This document shows, one piece after another, positions 12,623 to 24,388 of a stretch of DNA of 64,000 nt. The first letter of the stretch is position 1, and each line of letters begins with the position of its first letter. This stretch comes from Siphonodentalium dalli (taxonomy: Eukaryota; Mollusca; Scaphopoda; Gadilida; Siphonodentaliidae): positions 54,708,025 through 54,772,024 of the forward strand of contig CP136068.1 in the NCBI GenBank assembly GCA_032622095.1. The letters are read 5' to 3'. A program made the translations under genes and the position numbers. Below the pieces are notes generated by a model, which was not told the origin of the DNA, made no database searches, and saw only the letters and a program-made list of their open reading frames with translations.

Positions 12623-12849
12623 AACATGTTCACTTAATGTTCGGGAAGTGTTCTGAGAAGTGTCTGAGAACACTAGTGAGAACACTGAGGGCACTCCTGA
12701 CCCATTGCACTATTAAGTTCTTAATATATGCTGGAACATTAGTGCTAGTGTTCCTGGAGTAGCCTAATGTTGGGTAAGTGTTCCCACAGGCCGAATTATG
12801 CAAATCATGCAGAGCTGAAAAAACTAAAACAGTCGGAGTTGAAAAAACT

Positions 12850-13460
12850 AAAATATTACAGACAGTGTTGTATATTAATAGAAACTAAATAGTCCAGACA
12901 GTGTTGTATATTAATAGAAACTAAATAGTCCAGACGGTGTTGTATATTAATAGAAACTAAAATAGTCCAGACAGTGTTGTATATTAATAGAAACTAAATA
13001 GTCCAGGCAGTGTTGTATATTAATAGAAACTAAAATAGTCCAGACAGTGTTGTATATTAATAGAAACTAAAATAGTCCAGACAGTGTTGTATATTAATAG
13101 AAACTAAAATAGTCCAGACAATGTTGTATATTAATAGAAACTAAAATAGTCCAGACAATGTTGTATATTAATAGAAACTAAAATAGTCCAGACAGTGTTG
13201 TATATTAATAGAAACTAAATAGTTGAGGCAGTGTTGTATATTAATAGAAACTAAATAGTCCAGGCAGTGTTTGTATATTAATAGAAACTAATTAGTCCAG
13301 GCAGTGTTGTATATTAATAGAAACTAAATAGTCCAGGCAGTGTTGTCTATTAATAGAAACTAAAATAGTCCAGGCAGTGTACTTATAGAAACTAAAATAG
13401 TCCAGACAGTGTTTTATATTAATAGAAACTAAAATAGTCCAGACAGTGTTTTATATTAAT
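12850..13460. repeat. 37-bp minisatellite, about 16 units
   Basis: Units consist of agtccagacagtgttgta followed by tattaatagaaactaaaat. Some units are 36 bp through loss of one A. The array is cut at 13460, after tattaat, by an insertion; two more units follow at 15054-15127. Confidence 0.95.
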
Positions 13461-15053
13461 TTAGAACCTTTCCGTGACGTCATCCATTGTTTGTAGCAGG
13501 TGTCTATCCTGACGAATAGACACAAAGGACTTGTTGTATTGATGTGTAATTGACACAAGCGTTGGATATATGGGTGTGGCAATTGGATATTACGGATATC
13601 CAACTGTTGGATATTACAAATATCCAATTGTTGAGACAATAAGTCAGACACTTGGTTCGATTCAAGTCGTCGCGACCAATATGGTGGGGCTTGGGTGGGG
13701 GGTCTTACACACAGCAGTATCAATTTAGAAAATACATTATACCGCCAATGTAAGTTCTCCATTGAGGTCCGGTGCCCGGCCGTTATTTACTGCAAAGATC
13801 TTTAGGTCATTGCATGTGCTGCGAAATGGTATGTCGTGATTAAAACAATATATGCCTATATAGGCATTGTATTCCCGCAACACTCATTGATTGACCAACT
13901 ATGCACTTACGAGCATTCAAACAAAAGATTGGTCCACTTATAAGCGTTACTGATATGCGCTGTCACACCAAGTTTTCTTACAACACTAGAACTTAAGTGG
14001 AATAGTTCTGTTGATTACATCGAATTTCATAAAATGTTAAGAATTTGCAAGTCAAAATGCGGAAATTGAAGATCGTTTTACACAGGCAACGACTACTATA
14101 TATTTACAGTAAATAAACCCCATTTGATAACTTACGTTGGTCAAGAACTGCTTGTAAATCCAACTTCGAATTCATGGAATAAATAAATCTGATAAGCAGT
14201 AATACGAAAACGGCTCCTCGAAAGAATTTCTATTATTTTTTATACCAATATTAACGGAAAACATCAGTTGAATCATCGGCCGGATCGTCATTTACCTCCG
14301 GGCGCTTGTGATGTTTATTTCGCTTATAAAACGGACGTCGTTCTGATAACATATAACTATGTAATATCCATTTAGATATAAATGTCGACACAGAAAGTTT
14401 AGAAAATTACTTTGTTTGTCTTCGCCGGATGAAAATAGCACACACGTACACTTGCAGAATCAGTTTTGACAATAAGTCAAACATTTCTAATCTAGAATGC
14501 TAAGTTCAACTTTAAGTCCCCCTTTCGAATGCGGAGTGTGGTTGCGTCACGTTTTTAACCAATGTCATATTAATGTTCATGTTCGTTTGTGTGTGTTCGG
14601 TCCACATTCTGAAAGTTTTGGAGAAAAATTAGCAAACAAGTGCAACGTACGCCAGGTAGTATTTTGTGAAGCGAGTATACTGTTACTGAGTTGTACTCAG
14701 CCTATGATACTGGCAAAATTCACTCTTCTCACCCGTGCTGATATGGAAATGAGACATTCATTTATGCGCCCGAAAACGTGTTAATTAATTAGATTTAAAG
14801 TGTGGGGTAATCATGCTTGGGGCTCGCGAAGGGGGTAATAGAATATATAAATTAAATTTTTCAAAGTGTGTATATTATTAACATGATTTGCTTCTTTCTG
14901 GTATCTAGTTTCTGACATCTTGAACCACCATAGGGTCAGAAATGTTCTAAGTAAGATAGACACATCGGTGGTATTGGATATGCGGGAGAAACAACCCCGT
15001 TTCGGGCCATGTTGTTTCTCCCGCATATCCAATACCAACTCGGTGTCTATAAC
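13461..15053. mobile_element. 1.6-kb insertion splitting the 37-bp minisatellite, ends in a long hairpin
   Basis: The array stops at tattaat (13460) and continues exactly at agaaactaa (15054), so the inserted segment is defined to the base. It begins ttagaaccttt and ends with a 95-base near-palindrome (14956-15050). No terminal inverted repeats and no clear target duplication are seen, and no ORF has a recognisable domain. Near its left end are shorter inverted motifs around gtgtctat..atagacac (about 13500-13525) and ttggatatt..atatccaa. Confidence 0.65.
14956..15050. repeat. Long hairpin, 40-bp arms with 15-base GC-rich loop
   Basis: The left arm starts atagacacatcggtgg and ends gggagaaacaac; the right arm is its inverse complement apart from about four mismatches near the outer end. 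The loop is cccgtttcgggccat. It forms the right terminus of the 13461-15053 insertion. Confidence 0.9.
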
Positions 15054-15127
15054 AGAAACTAATATAGACCAGACAGTGTTTTATATTAATAGAAACTAAA
15101 ATAGTCCAGACAGTGTTGTATATTAAT
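15054..15127. repeat. 37-bp minisatellite, right fragment
   Basis: Two units of the array at 12850-13460, displaced by the 1.6-kb insertion. They pick up in exact register with the left part. Confidence 0.95.
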
Positions 15128-15524
15128 GGAATCACTAATTTGCCTATACTGTTTGACTAGGTGTTATTTTGATTAAGAACGGATATCATACTAGCAGTTA
15201 ATAATCATGATTAATAATAAAGTAAGCTTGGGCGACTACTGAGGATAAAATGGCACCCAAACATACCATGCCGGGCAACCGCTGATTAACTGTCAGTTAA
15301 TATATGGGCTTCGTTGAAGTATGGCAATGAAACTTTTGAGCAAATGAAATTTTCTTTGATTATTTTAGAAAAAAATCTGGCTATTGACCAATTTTGCCAC
15401 TGAGTGAACCATGGCAGTAGCTGGATAAAGGTGTTATCACACTTTATTATCAACCAGTGCATGATTGTAATGCATGGATTGGATTCTAATTTTCAAGTAT
15501 ATCATATAAATGATTTTTTCTCAG

Positions 15525-15649
15525 GGGCCTACTGGAACCAAGCTGAAACTGATGTTCAATGCTTTTAGTGTGGAGCAGCCGAGTGATGGCAATGGTTGCT
15601 GGGATACTGTAGAAGTTAGAGACAACTATCTTGGTCAGGGAGGTCACAG
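15525..15649 (+). CDS. Mosaic extracellular protein, exon 3 (CUB domain, middle)
   Basis: The acceptor is tttttctcag. The exon starts at a codon boundary (matching exon 2) and ends two bases into a codon with donor gttaat. It encodes GPTGTKLKLMFNAFSVEQ, the beta-strand pair expected right after the CTWLIK of exon 2, then the third CUB cysteine in GNGCWDTVEVRD; the Asp after C-W is at the position that coordinates calcium in calcium-binding CUB domains. It ends in LGQGGH plus the first two bases of an Arg codon completed by the next exon, giving the usual ..RYCG fourth-cysteine motif. The donor is not a strong consensus, but the join is exact in frame and in domain alignment. Confidence 0.92.
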
Positions 15650-16024
15650 GTTAATATGATATAAGCAACTTATCAGCATGATCCGGCCTCTCACCACAGC
15701 GAGATGTGGTGTGTGTGACATGCAAAATAATGGAAGTCTTTCATGGCTGCTTTCTAGGATTTGGAATCAGACATTGGTCTGGTCACATCCACATGTATAT
15801 AGGAAACTAGCAAGCATGAAGGGAACAATATCCACATGTAACAGATTTTCTCCATTCATTTCTTAAGTTATGGCCCTGCATTTGAGTGTAATACCTGTAC
15901 CGGTACCTGTATCTCCATCATTTTAGATTGGATTTGAAAGATATTTGGTATATTCATAAACTAGAATGGGATGAAGGATATCTACATGCAACAGGTTTTG
16001 TCCAGTCATCGCAGGCTGGATTAA

Positions 16025-16243
16025 CCCTTCCATGACTAGAGCTTCCCGAAATTTTGAGAAAACCCTGTGCCAATGCATTCTTTTATATATGCAAGTCTCA
16101 TCGGGAGCCTGGCATATATAAGAGAATACATTGGCCTAATAATATTTACCTTGACCTTGTAATTATATATCGAGGCTCCTATGGGAGACTCGCATATGTT
16201 AGAGAATGCACGGGCACAGGATCTTTTACTGCTGCTCATGAAA
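16025..16243. mobile_element. Foldback MITE, copy 1 (TTAA-flanked)
   Basis: It begins after TTAA (16021-16024) with CCCTTCCATGACTAGAGCTT. Its two halves are inverse complements around tatatgcaagtctc..cgggagcc and gaggctcc..gggagactcgcatat. A second copy lies at 45208-45455 in the opposite orientation. The right end is worn. TTAA flank and CCC start suggest piggyBac-type mobilisation; no ORF. Confidence 0.75.
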
Positions 16244-16282
16244 AGATTATGACATATTTCAAATTAAGCCACCTCGGAAAAT

Positions 16283-16420
16283 GAATAAACCTCCATTAAA
16301 AGCCGCCTTTGCTGGGTATACTCTGTGATCCATTAAAAGCCACCTTTGCTGGGGATACTACCATTAAAAGCCACCTTTGCTTGGGATACTACCATTAAAA
16401 GCCACCTTTGCTTGGGATAC
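16283..16420. repeat. Tandem repeat, about four units of 31-37 bp
   Basis: Four head-to-tail units starting ccattaaaagccacctttgc and ending in a tgggatact-type segment; two units carry an extra ctgtg tail. Non-coding. Confidence 0.85.
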
Positions 16421-16648
16421 TCTGTGCACTTGTTTTCTCTGAGCCAGGATGATTTCTTTTCATTAGTTGACATTTCTTGTCCACATGAACTATTTTGGAT
16501 AAATTTAAATGCATCCTCAATATTTTCATCGTAAAACTGACTTGCTTGTTCAGATTGAAGAAGAGATATACTAGTAAGTGAAAATATTTAGTCCTCTGTG
16601 AATAGCTATAACATCATGACATAATTATGCCTGGATACATAATTTTTA

Positions 16649-16950
16649 GCTCAACTTGACAAAGTCAAATTTGAGCTATTACCATGGTTTGGCATTCGGC
16701 CGTCGTCCATCTGTCTAGCCATGTGTCTGTCCATGCATCCATATTTCCGTCATACTCTTTGTTTGACTAAATTTCTCGGCAGATCCAGGCTACAGGCCAT
16801 TTCCCTCTTCCGATCATCACCAAACTTCATATTGATCTTTTGGGTGACCACTAGATGGGAACTATCAAATGCATTCCTGATCGCTCCATTGACTGTAACC
16901 CCTCCATGTCGAGCTACTTTCATTACTACATTGCAAAGAAAACAAATGTG
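16649..16950. repeat. Dispersed repeat beginning with a TAGCTCAACTTGAC hairpin
   Basis: It starts with the near-palindrome tagctcaacttgac / gtcaaatttgagcta (16649-16680), followed by a cgtcgtccatctgtctagcc-type tract and a moderately conserved body. The layout (short hairpin, then cgtccgtc-rich tract) is typical of invertebrate dispersed repeats, but the family is not named here and the right border is uncertain. Confidence 0.5.
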
Positions 16951-17075
16951 ACATAGATTATTATGTGACTCTTATGATTTTGAATGTAGAATTAACAACC
17001 TTTCTTGAAAATATCTGGGATTTACCATTAACCGAAATATTTCTTTAGAATGATGGTTATCTGCATATATTTATA

Positions 17076-17865
17076 CCCCCCGCAACGAAGTTAGGGGGGG
17101 GTATACTGGAGTCCGCTTGTCCGTCCGCCGTCCATCCGCCCGTCGTCCGTCCGTGGACACAAATTTGTCCGGAGTTTTTCTCAGTCGTTTTTTTATCAAT
17201 TTCCTTGAAACTTGGCACAGACATCAACCACCATGGGAAACTGTGCACCTGCGATTATAACGTCTGTCGGACCTTTTTTGGTGGAGTTATCCCCCTTTTA
17301 CGACTTAGAATATTTTTTGCAACATGCATAATTTTGTCCCGAGCTTTTATTCCTACATTTTTAGGTCAATTTTTTTAAAACGTGGCACAGATATTTAGTA
17401 CCATGGGAACTTGTGCACCTGCGATTATGACGTCTGTCCGACATTTTTTGGTGGAGTTATCCCCCTTTTACGACTTAGAAATATTTTTGCAACATGCATA
17501 ATTTTGTCCGAGCTTTTATTCCTACATTACATTTTTCAGTCAATGTTTTTTATTCTTGGCACTGATATTTAGTACCATGGGAACCTGTGCACCTGCGATT
17601 ATGACGTCTGTCCGACATTTTTTGTGTGGAGTTATTCCCCTTTTTCGACTTAGAAATTTTTTCGCAACATGCATAATTTTGTCCAAGCTTTTATTCCTAC
17701 ATTTTTCGGTCAATAGGTTTAAGATTAGGGTTATGGTTGTACACCTGCAATGGGAACTGTTATTTTATTATTTTAACTAAATGTTTACTGACATGTGAAA
17801 CATCTTAGTATTTTAAAAACAGGGGGGGTATCCGTAGTCCCATTGGGACAGTCACACCTCTAGTT
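17076..17865. repeat. Repeat element with ATACCCCCC ends and internal 170-bp tandem units
   Basis: The left end carries the hairpin taccccccgcaacg..ttagggggggta; the right end shows acagggggggtatcc. Between them lies a cgtccgtccg-rich tract and three tandem units of about 170-173 bp (ccatgggaa..tgtgcacctgcg at 17231, 17401 and about 17574). It resembles a common class of marine-invertebrate non-coding repeat. No coding potential. Confidence 0.7.
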
Positions 17866-18629
17866 TGATTTCTCTGGCTTGACTTTTATTACTAAAATCA
17901 AGTTACTTGTTACCATTATAGTCTGTGATATGAGATCTCTTGAGCGAAAATACTGGCATAGGAACGGATATGCCCCCCAAACAATATTTGCATCACTAAA
18001 GGTTCTTATGCATGTTACACAATTTAATGGGAATGGTGTGATTAGATGTAGTCGCAAAACAGGGAATGCATAACTTTAATGATGCCATGCTCATTAAAGG
18101 ATTGCAACAAAATGGTCGGAAAGCCTCTCCTATTATGAACACAATGACCCAAGTCCCATAACTATCGCGTAATAAATAAGCCGAAAAAATAAATAAATAA
18201 TGCTTCCACTGGTTGTCTGGCTATCTCCGTCGCTAAAACTCATATGACGTCATGTGAGTTGACAAACTTAAATTGCATGGAATCGGGAGTTGGAGTTAAT
18301 TGGGTCTACCTATATGACATCACAAATATTATGTAATCGCAAGTGGAGATCTTAACAGCACAGAATCGGCAGTCCGTGCATGTGTAATAGAATAACTATG
18401 GCAGCATGTCAACAATTGAAATTAAGTTTTGCATGTGGTGAAAATTGGGCTGGGCTAAGGTTTAAATCTATTAATGTACACATTACAGTTGAGAATAATG
18501 TTATTAGTTTTCAATTGAAGCTTTTAAAAAGTAATTTAATAAATACATTGTCATTGTGGACGTTTTATGACAAGTATATTGAATAGACAGCGCATTTAGA
18601 GTCCTACTTTTATAGGCCACTAACCATGC

Positions 18630-19130
18630 AGCGAATTGTCATCAGTGTCAGTCAGCAAGATTGTTTTGGGAGGGCACAATATTCTGAAAATATATATACA
18701 TGTATATATTGCAATTATATGTATGCATCCTATACTATGAATCTATACCTATTATACGTGATATAATTTATGAAATGCATCCTTGATAAATTAAAACTAT
18801 ATAAACGCTCTATTGTCACACAGTCGACAAGATTGTTTGGATGCACAATAATCAGAATATATGTATATATGTTGCGCTCATATATACATGATTAATAACT
18901 ATGAAAATAAACTTATCATATATTGCAAATGGCGTGATATAATTTATTAAATCCCGCAACAATAAACCATATTATTTTTGTTATGCCTGTGGTGATCAAT
19001 TAAATCAACTATAATGCTCTTTATTGCCACACGACTAAGGGCATCTGGAAACTATGGAATATTAATGTCTATAACACTTTTATATATAACTGAGCAAGTC
19101 TTCACATATGTGCAATATGTATATGAATAT
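18630..19130. repeat. Degenerate tandem duplication
   Basis: Three loosely similar blocks each run through a cagcaagattgtttt / cacgactaaggg-type segment, an aatatatgtatata-type segment and a gatataatttatt segment (starts near 18645, 18820 and 19025). The similarity is obvious to the eye but low. Function unknown. Confidence 0.45.
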
Positions 19131-19535
19131 AATTTATTACACACTTAGTCATGATTTATAAGGATTTTTTGGTGAATTAAAAGTGACAATGTCACACCTG
19201 TGAATTACGTCACCGGTGAGAGCACGCGATTATTGAGAGTTCCCGTAGCCCCGCCACAAGCCGGAACTATGTTTGTTTACATAAACAGGAAGTGTGTGTT
19301 TTGAGCTATCGTCTGCGCTGTAAAAATGTCTGACAATACGAACATCAAAGATTTTTGAGATATTTAATTTTATCTGAATTTGAAGAGCTTCCATCTCCAA
19401 ATAGACCACTTGCACAAGAGTGATGAAATTCAGGAATTAACTGATGGAATAATGCCCACAATAATGCCAGTATTGCCACCTATGACCGGCTCGAACTCTG
19501 ACAGTAAAACTGGTACATTTTGACTTAGTACCGAA

Positions 19536-20230
19536 ATGAACAGTCAACAACAAGGTGAAGGTGTTTTTAACTCAGGTCCTACTAACAGTCGGTTTGGGCT
19601 GATAGATCAGGGAGCCATTGGTGATTTTATTGCTGACCAAGAAAATAATGAAAACACATACAAAAAACTGAAAGTGACATTCGTCTTTTAAGTGTGTTCT
19701 GTAATGAGCAGGGAGTAGACACTGAGTCAGATCTAATGGAAACTCAAACATTGGACTTGTTGTTTGGGAATTTTCTCAGTGTTGTGAAAAAAACCAATGG
19801 GAACCATTATGAACCTTCCACTATTCGAGGATTTCTGTCCAGTTTGGAGTGTTATTTGCATTCACAGCACTATCCCCACTCTGTCAGTAAGAACCCTCTG
19901 TTTCCACACAATAACAAGGCTGTTGTTGCGAAGATGAAATATTTAAAATCTCTTGGTCATGGTAATAAACCGAATGAATCAGATTGATCGACTGATGAGG
20001 ACATTGAAAACTTCTTCAAGACACCCAACCAGATAGTGAATTTTCTTCATGTAACATTCTCAATGGTTCTTTGAATGCGCAATGGCAGAGAACAACGTAG
20101 CCTAACTTGCGGTGACATATTAAGCCTTTCTGCAGCTGAGGATGGTGATGAATATTTTGAGTATGTACTCTAGCAGCAAACTAAAACTAAAACAGGCACG
20201 TACAGCTCCAACAAATATTGGGAAATTTAA
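19536..20230 (+). pseudogene. KIAA1958-like / DUF3504 (Crypton-type recombinase-derived) gene, decayed
   Basis: The segment translates in pieces to the N-terminal region of the DUF3504 / KIAA1958-like family, which derives from tyrosine-recombinase (Crypton) transposons and is abundant in molluscs and amphioxus. A start region at 19536 contains SRFGLIDQGAIGDFIADQ, then after a frame change near 19670 comes SDIRLLSVFCNEQGVD. The best-preserved block (19694-19987) contains YEPSTIRGFLSSLECYL and SLGHGNKPNE. After a stop the remains continue with STDEDIENFF and, near 20165-20210, a TKTKTGTY match. At least one frameshift and several stops break it, and the recombinase catalytic part is missing. 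It is most likely a 3'-truncated dead copy of a mobile or repeated gene, in the same orientation as the host gene. Confidence 0.75.
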
Positions 20231-20644
20231 TCCAAAGGCATGACACTATATGGAAGGTATGCAACACTGGCCAGTACTTGCTTAAAAATACATAGAGACA
20301 AAAGACCTGCTGCCGTGTGTACATCTGACTTGCCGTTCTTCCTTGAGTCTGAACCATATTTATGGTCTAGTAAAGAATATGAAATCAAAATGTAATGAAA
20401 TAATGCAGAAAGAAGATGCGAGGAAAATAACAAATCTCCGTGTATGCAAACATAATGCAGAAATGTAACGATATGGGACTTCCTGCTAATTGTAATATCC
20501 AAATAAGTAGTCGGTCTCACAACTGGGCTCTTTAGGGAATATCCAACCACTTTCTGTTTGATACTGATTCTCGAGTACTTTTCGATGAGGAATTCAGTGG
20601 TGCCGACCGATTTTTGATAAAAGGGGCCCAAATTCCATTTTTAA

Positions 20645-20690
20645 GGGCCTGAACCCCAATTTTGGGGTTCAGCCCTTTTTTCTCAAAGTT
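20645..20690. repeat. Short hairpin
   Basis: An inverted repeat gggcctgaacccc..ggggttcagccc folds into a stem with an aattt loop. No associated gene; it may be the edge of a repeat. Confidence 0.5.
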
Positions 20691-20979
20691 GAGCCCCCAA
20701 TTAGAATTTTAATGACCTATATGCATTAAAGTGGAATGTAGGCAACAGAAATCAGCAAGCTCAACATGAAATGAATTAGGATTCATCGGTGTCAAAAAAT
20801 AAACAAAACTTTGAACTGGACACAAACTTTGTCGCTGCTTCCCAACAGCCAATGACAGTAACAAAATCAGGCATGGACTCTTAACCTTTGAACCCTAGCT
20901 TCCCACAACGATCGACACCCTGACCCTGGGCTGCCAGTGGTATTTTGACTTATAGTAGGCAGTGTTTAGGCTATGGTGT

Positions 20980-21782
20980 TGTTTATGTTCAAGTAGTGCC
21001 ACATGTCTGAAACTTTAGAGGTATGTTCCCCATGGATCACTGATTATTTTAAGATCTGGTCACATTGCCACATGGTCACTCCCTGGTAACAGTTGCTAGG
21101 CAACTACCCGATATTGAAAATAAAATACAATCACAGCTTTTATCGTTGTAATTCAGCCCAAGGAAATGGCGTTTTTGAGGCAGTCGGTACCATATTGTGA
21201 AATTTTAGATATATCGGGCTAGAAGAGTGAACCTAACTTAATTGTATTTAAGGGTAGCAACGGTTGCTGAGCAATTACCCCAAAATGATCGAATGACACC
21301 ATTTCCCTGTGTATTCAATTGTATTATGCCCCAATTTAGACATTCCATGACATACACAGGTGATGGTTTAAATGGTGCCACGTACAGGTCTGAAACTTTA
21401 CAGGTATATATGTTCCATGGACCACTGAGTATTTTTAAGATTGGTATACATTGCTACACGATAACTGTCTGGGAACGGTTTCTATGCAACTACCCGAAAA
21501 TGAAAGTAATATGCAATTATAGCTTATAGCGTCGTAATTCCGCACTAAGAAACTGTTTTCTATGCAGTCAATACTCTATTGTGAAACTTGAGATTTATCT
21601 GGTCAGAATAGTGAACACAACTTGTATTTAACCTATCAATGGTTGCTAAGCATATACCCCAACTGATCAAATGACACGACTTCCTGTGCATTCAATGGTT
21701 TTATGTCCCATTTTAGACATCGCCTTGGGGCATTGTGATGGTTATGCTCAAGTGCTGCCACAGCTAGGTCTTAAACTTTACA
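20980..21782. repeat. Tandem duplication, about 384-bp unit, two copies and a bit
   Basis: Landmarks recur in the same order. The motif tctgaaacttta is at about 21005 and 21389, and tcttaaacttta is at 21768; between them are a ttgctaggcaactacccga-type block and an aatgacaccatttccctgtg-type block. Copies are diverged, so the duplication is old. No ORF is shared. Confidence 0.75.
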
Positions 21783-22593
21783 GAATGGCTCAATAATGCA
21801 AGATTTGACACGTGTTTGTAATGCGCACGCGCAAGTAGATCGGACTAGATGGTATTGTGACCATGTAACTCCTTTCCACAGGACTACTCTGGTGCAATGT
21901 CGAAATGTGCAACTGTATAATGCAAATTGATATACTATTGGCATCCTTGATGTGATTGTATCATTACGCAAAAACCCATACATTTATCATTGTATCCTAT
22001 GCGCATGCATGAACAAATGGACTGAGATAAGTGACTGCGCCTTCCTCCCATATCGACTCAAATGATGAGGATGATGGCATATTCTAGTCCAATGAACTAT
22101 GAAAATTCCATGAGAACTGTAAATAAATCCAGCTCCAACCTGATATTCCACATGTTGCTCATAGAGTGTTTGTAATGTCTATGATTAAAAAATATTGTCA
22201 CTTCGAAACTTAGTTTTCTACTTTTAGCATGATTTCCAAACAGTTCCTGTATGAACAAACATTATTTACACATATAATCATAATTTTCACAATATTCCGT
22301 TCCAAGTGTCATGCTTTTATGGTCAGAATAAACACAATTTTGACTGAAAATATCCTGTAATTTCCGAAACTTAAAAAAATGAGTCTCGCCAAAATGAATC
22401 AAAATAATGAGGTTAATCGATATCGTTAATTCACAATTATTTAAATTATGTGTCCATCTGTGCAACTGCATGCGCAACTGTGTGTTTGGTTTCAAATGGG
22501 AGAATCAGCTGATTTGGGCCTATTTTGTCACATCTTCTCTTTAGAATTAGCGACTTTTCGTGGTTGAAAATGTGTAATAAACAGAATAAACAA

Positions 22594-22728
22594 TTGGTTT
22601 CGATGATTACATGACATAAATCACGAGGGGAGCCAGTCATATTGGTAAAATCCTCGTTCGCTCTGCTCAAATGGGTTTTACCAGGCCCAAGTCCCTCATG
22701 AATTATGTCACGTAATCATCGAAACCAA
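22594..22728. repeat. Long hairpin, about 35-bp arms
   Basis: The left arm ttggtttcgatgattac.. and the right arm ..gtaatcatcgaaaccaa are inverse complements with few mismatches, separated by about 60 bases that themselves contain ggtaaaatcc..gggttttacc. It has the same arm-loop layout as other foldbacks in this window. Confidence 0.85.
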
Positions 22729-22751
22729 ATGATTACTCTCTCTATATATAA

Positions 22752-23287
22752 TACTAGAAGGTGACCCGACTTTGTCCGGGCTTTGACCTTGAATTGTCCA
22801 TTTTGAAGGTCAAGGTCAAGTGGGGTCACGATTTGACCAGTCCAAAACACTGCCTGGACAAAAGTACCCGACAAACGTGCCCGTCGAAATCCATCCGGTT
22901 TTACCCGATTTGACCTTGAATTGATCATTTTGAAGGTCAAGGTCAGGTCGGGGTCACGATTTGAAGGTCAAGGTCACGTCGCACGGGCAAATGAATATGC
23001 TTAAGAGACTCCCCATATGAATGTACCCCCACATACCAAGTTTCATCGAAATCCCGTGATATTCGGGTGTTTGACCCGATTTCAAGGTCAAGTTCACGTC
23101 GCACGGGCAAATTAATAGGTTTATGCCACTCCCCGGCCGAAGGTATCCCCACATACCAAGTTTCATAGAAATCCCGTGATATTCGGGCGTTTGACCTTGA
23201 AATGACCCAATTTCAAGGTCAAGGTCACGTCGCACGGGCAAATTAATAGGCCTATGTCACTCCCTGGCCGAAAATACCCCCACGTAC
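22752..23287. repeat. Composite repeat, left part (GACCCGAC..TTGTCCGGGCT head, about 120-bp internal units)
   Basis: It begins tagaaggtgacccgac and continues with ttgtccgggct. Three or more units of about 118-120 bp follow, each with gtcaaggtcacgtcgcacgg and ccaagtttcat.gaaatccc. It is interrupted at 23287 by the 4.6-kb TIR element. The continuation after that element is its typical 3' tail (ccaagtttcatcgaaatcgg.. then acacacagacag). Confidence 0.85.
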
Positions 23288-24196
23288 AGTACACTCATCG
23301 TGTGCTGTAAGGAAAACACTCAACACGGTGGGGATATTTTTGGGAGAGTGATTCACCGTGGTCCACTCAACAGCGTGGGCCTTAGTGGAGAGGATTAGCA
23401 AGGCGCTTTTGTCTAATCAACAAGGTGATGGCAGTTTATTCCCACCTCACTACAAAACACCGTGAATCACAGTGGATTGCCGACAATCACTGCGAAACCC
23501 TTATATTCGCAACCTTAAAAGCATTGCATTTTCCACCATTTACTTTTTATTTGTTTTCATTTAAAAAAATTTATATAGTAATCAGGGGGGGGGGGGTCGC
23601 GGAAAAAATTTACATATATAGGGCGAAAAAAATGTTTTTGCCCCTTTCGGGGACCCACCACCCCTCTACCTGCAATTTTTTTCTTTTTTTTCCGCCCAAT
23701 TTTTGGGACCCACCCCCCAAAATCTTACAAAAAACATAAAATATAAACCAAATCAAAGCCTAGCAAAGAATTGTTCCATTTCTTATTATTTAATACTATT
23801 CCCAGCATTTTAGTTACCCTCTAAACTGCTCTAAAGGGAGATAATTCTATTAGTATAAAATGTGGAAATGCTGAACGCATGCACTTAAAAACATTGGGCA
23901 TAATGCCATAAAACATAATAATTACGAGGTAATACATTTCCTGATATCCTCAATAACTCCATATTCTTTTATATAACAATAGTATAAGATGTTTTAGAGT
24001 CAAGGCCCAATAGTAATACTGTAGTAATAGGGGTAGAACAAATTTCATCTGGGACCCAAGCCAAGGAAAGTCACACTCACACCAGCTCAGTCTAAATACA
24101 TGTATGTATGTCATGTTGGTTTGCAGATTGACATATACCAATATTAGCGAAAAATTGGTAGTATTATTAACTTATTATCAGAGTATAAAGTTTAGT

Positions 24197-24388
24197 TTAA
24201 AGCCAGCAGAGATATCCAAGCCACGGTCACCTTGTACAAACCGTCTGTATACATGTAGGTTCCCCCTGTGCAATGTGGTTTACTGGACGTATCACATGGA
24301 AACCCATTATAAGAACAAGCATCCTGGATCAGACTGTTCAGTTGAGATATGTGACTCTGAGAAAGTTTGCATGAAGAGAGTTGCATAG
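24197..24388 (+). pseudogene. C2H2 zinc-finger-like fragment inside the 4.6-kb element
   Basis: The open segment translates to a single finger-like pattern: Cys-x4-Cys in TCRFPLCNVVYW, then H at METHY and H at NKHPG, preceded by a basic linker. It may be an exon of the element's former transposase, because DNA-binding fingers are common at transposase N-termini, or a chance match. No continuation into a catalytic domain is seen, so I treat it as a relic. Confidence 0.4.

Larger units (their letters stand above)
11576..15524. other. Intron 2
   Basis: The intron splits the CUB domain after its second cysteine. 11576-12527 has nothing recognised. After that come a 12-13-bp repeat tract, a 37-bp minisatellite, a 1.6-kb insertion with a terminal hairpin, the minisatellite remnant, and about 390 bases without recognisable content before the next exon. 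Confidence 0.75.

Noticed and set aside
13461-15053. Helitron
   Set aside because: It has a terminal hairpin and no target duplication, but the segment does not begin TC, does not end CTRR and is not inserted between A and T.
11576-15524. Suspected one-base frameshift between CUB exons 2 and 3
   Set aside because: On recount the acceptor AG takes the first G of the four-G run, so exon 3 starts at a codon boundary and joins exon 2 in frame.
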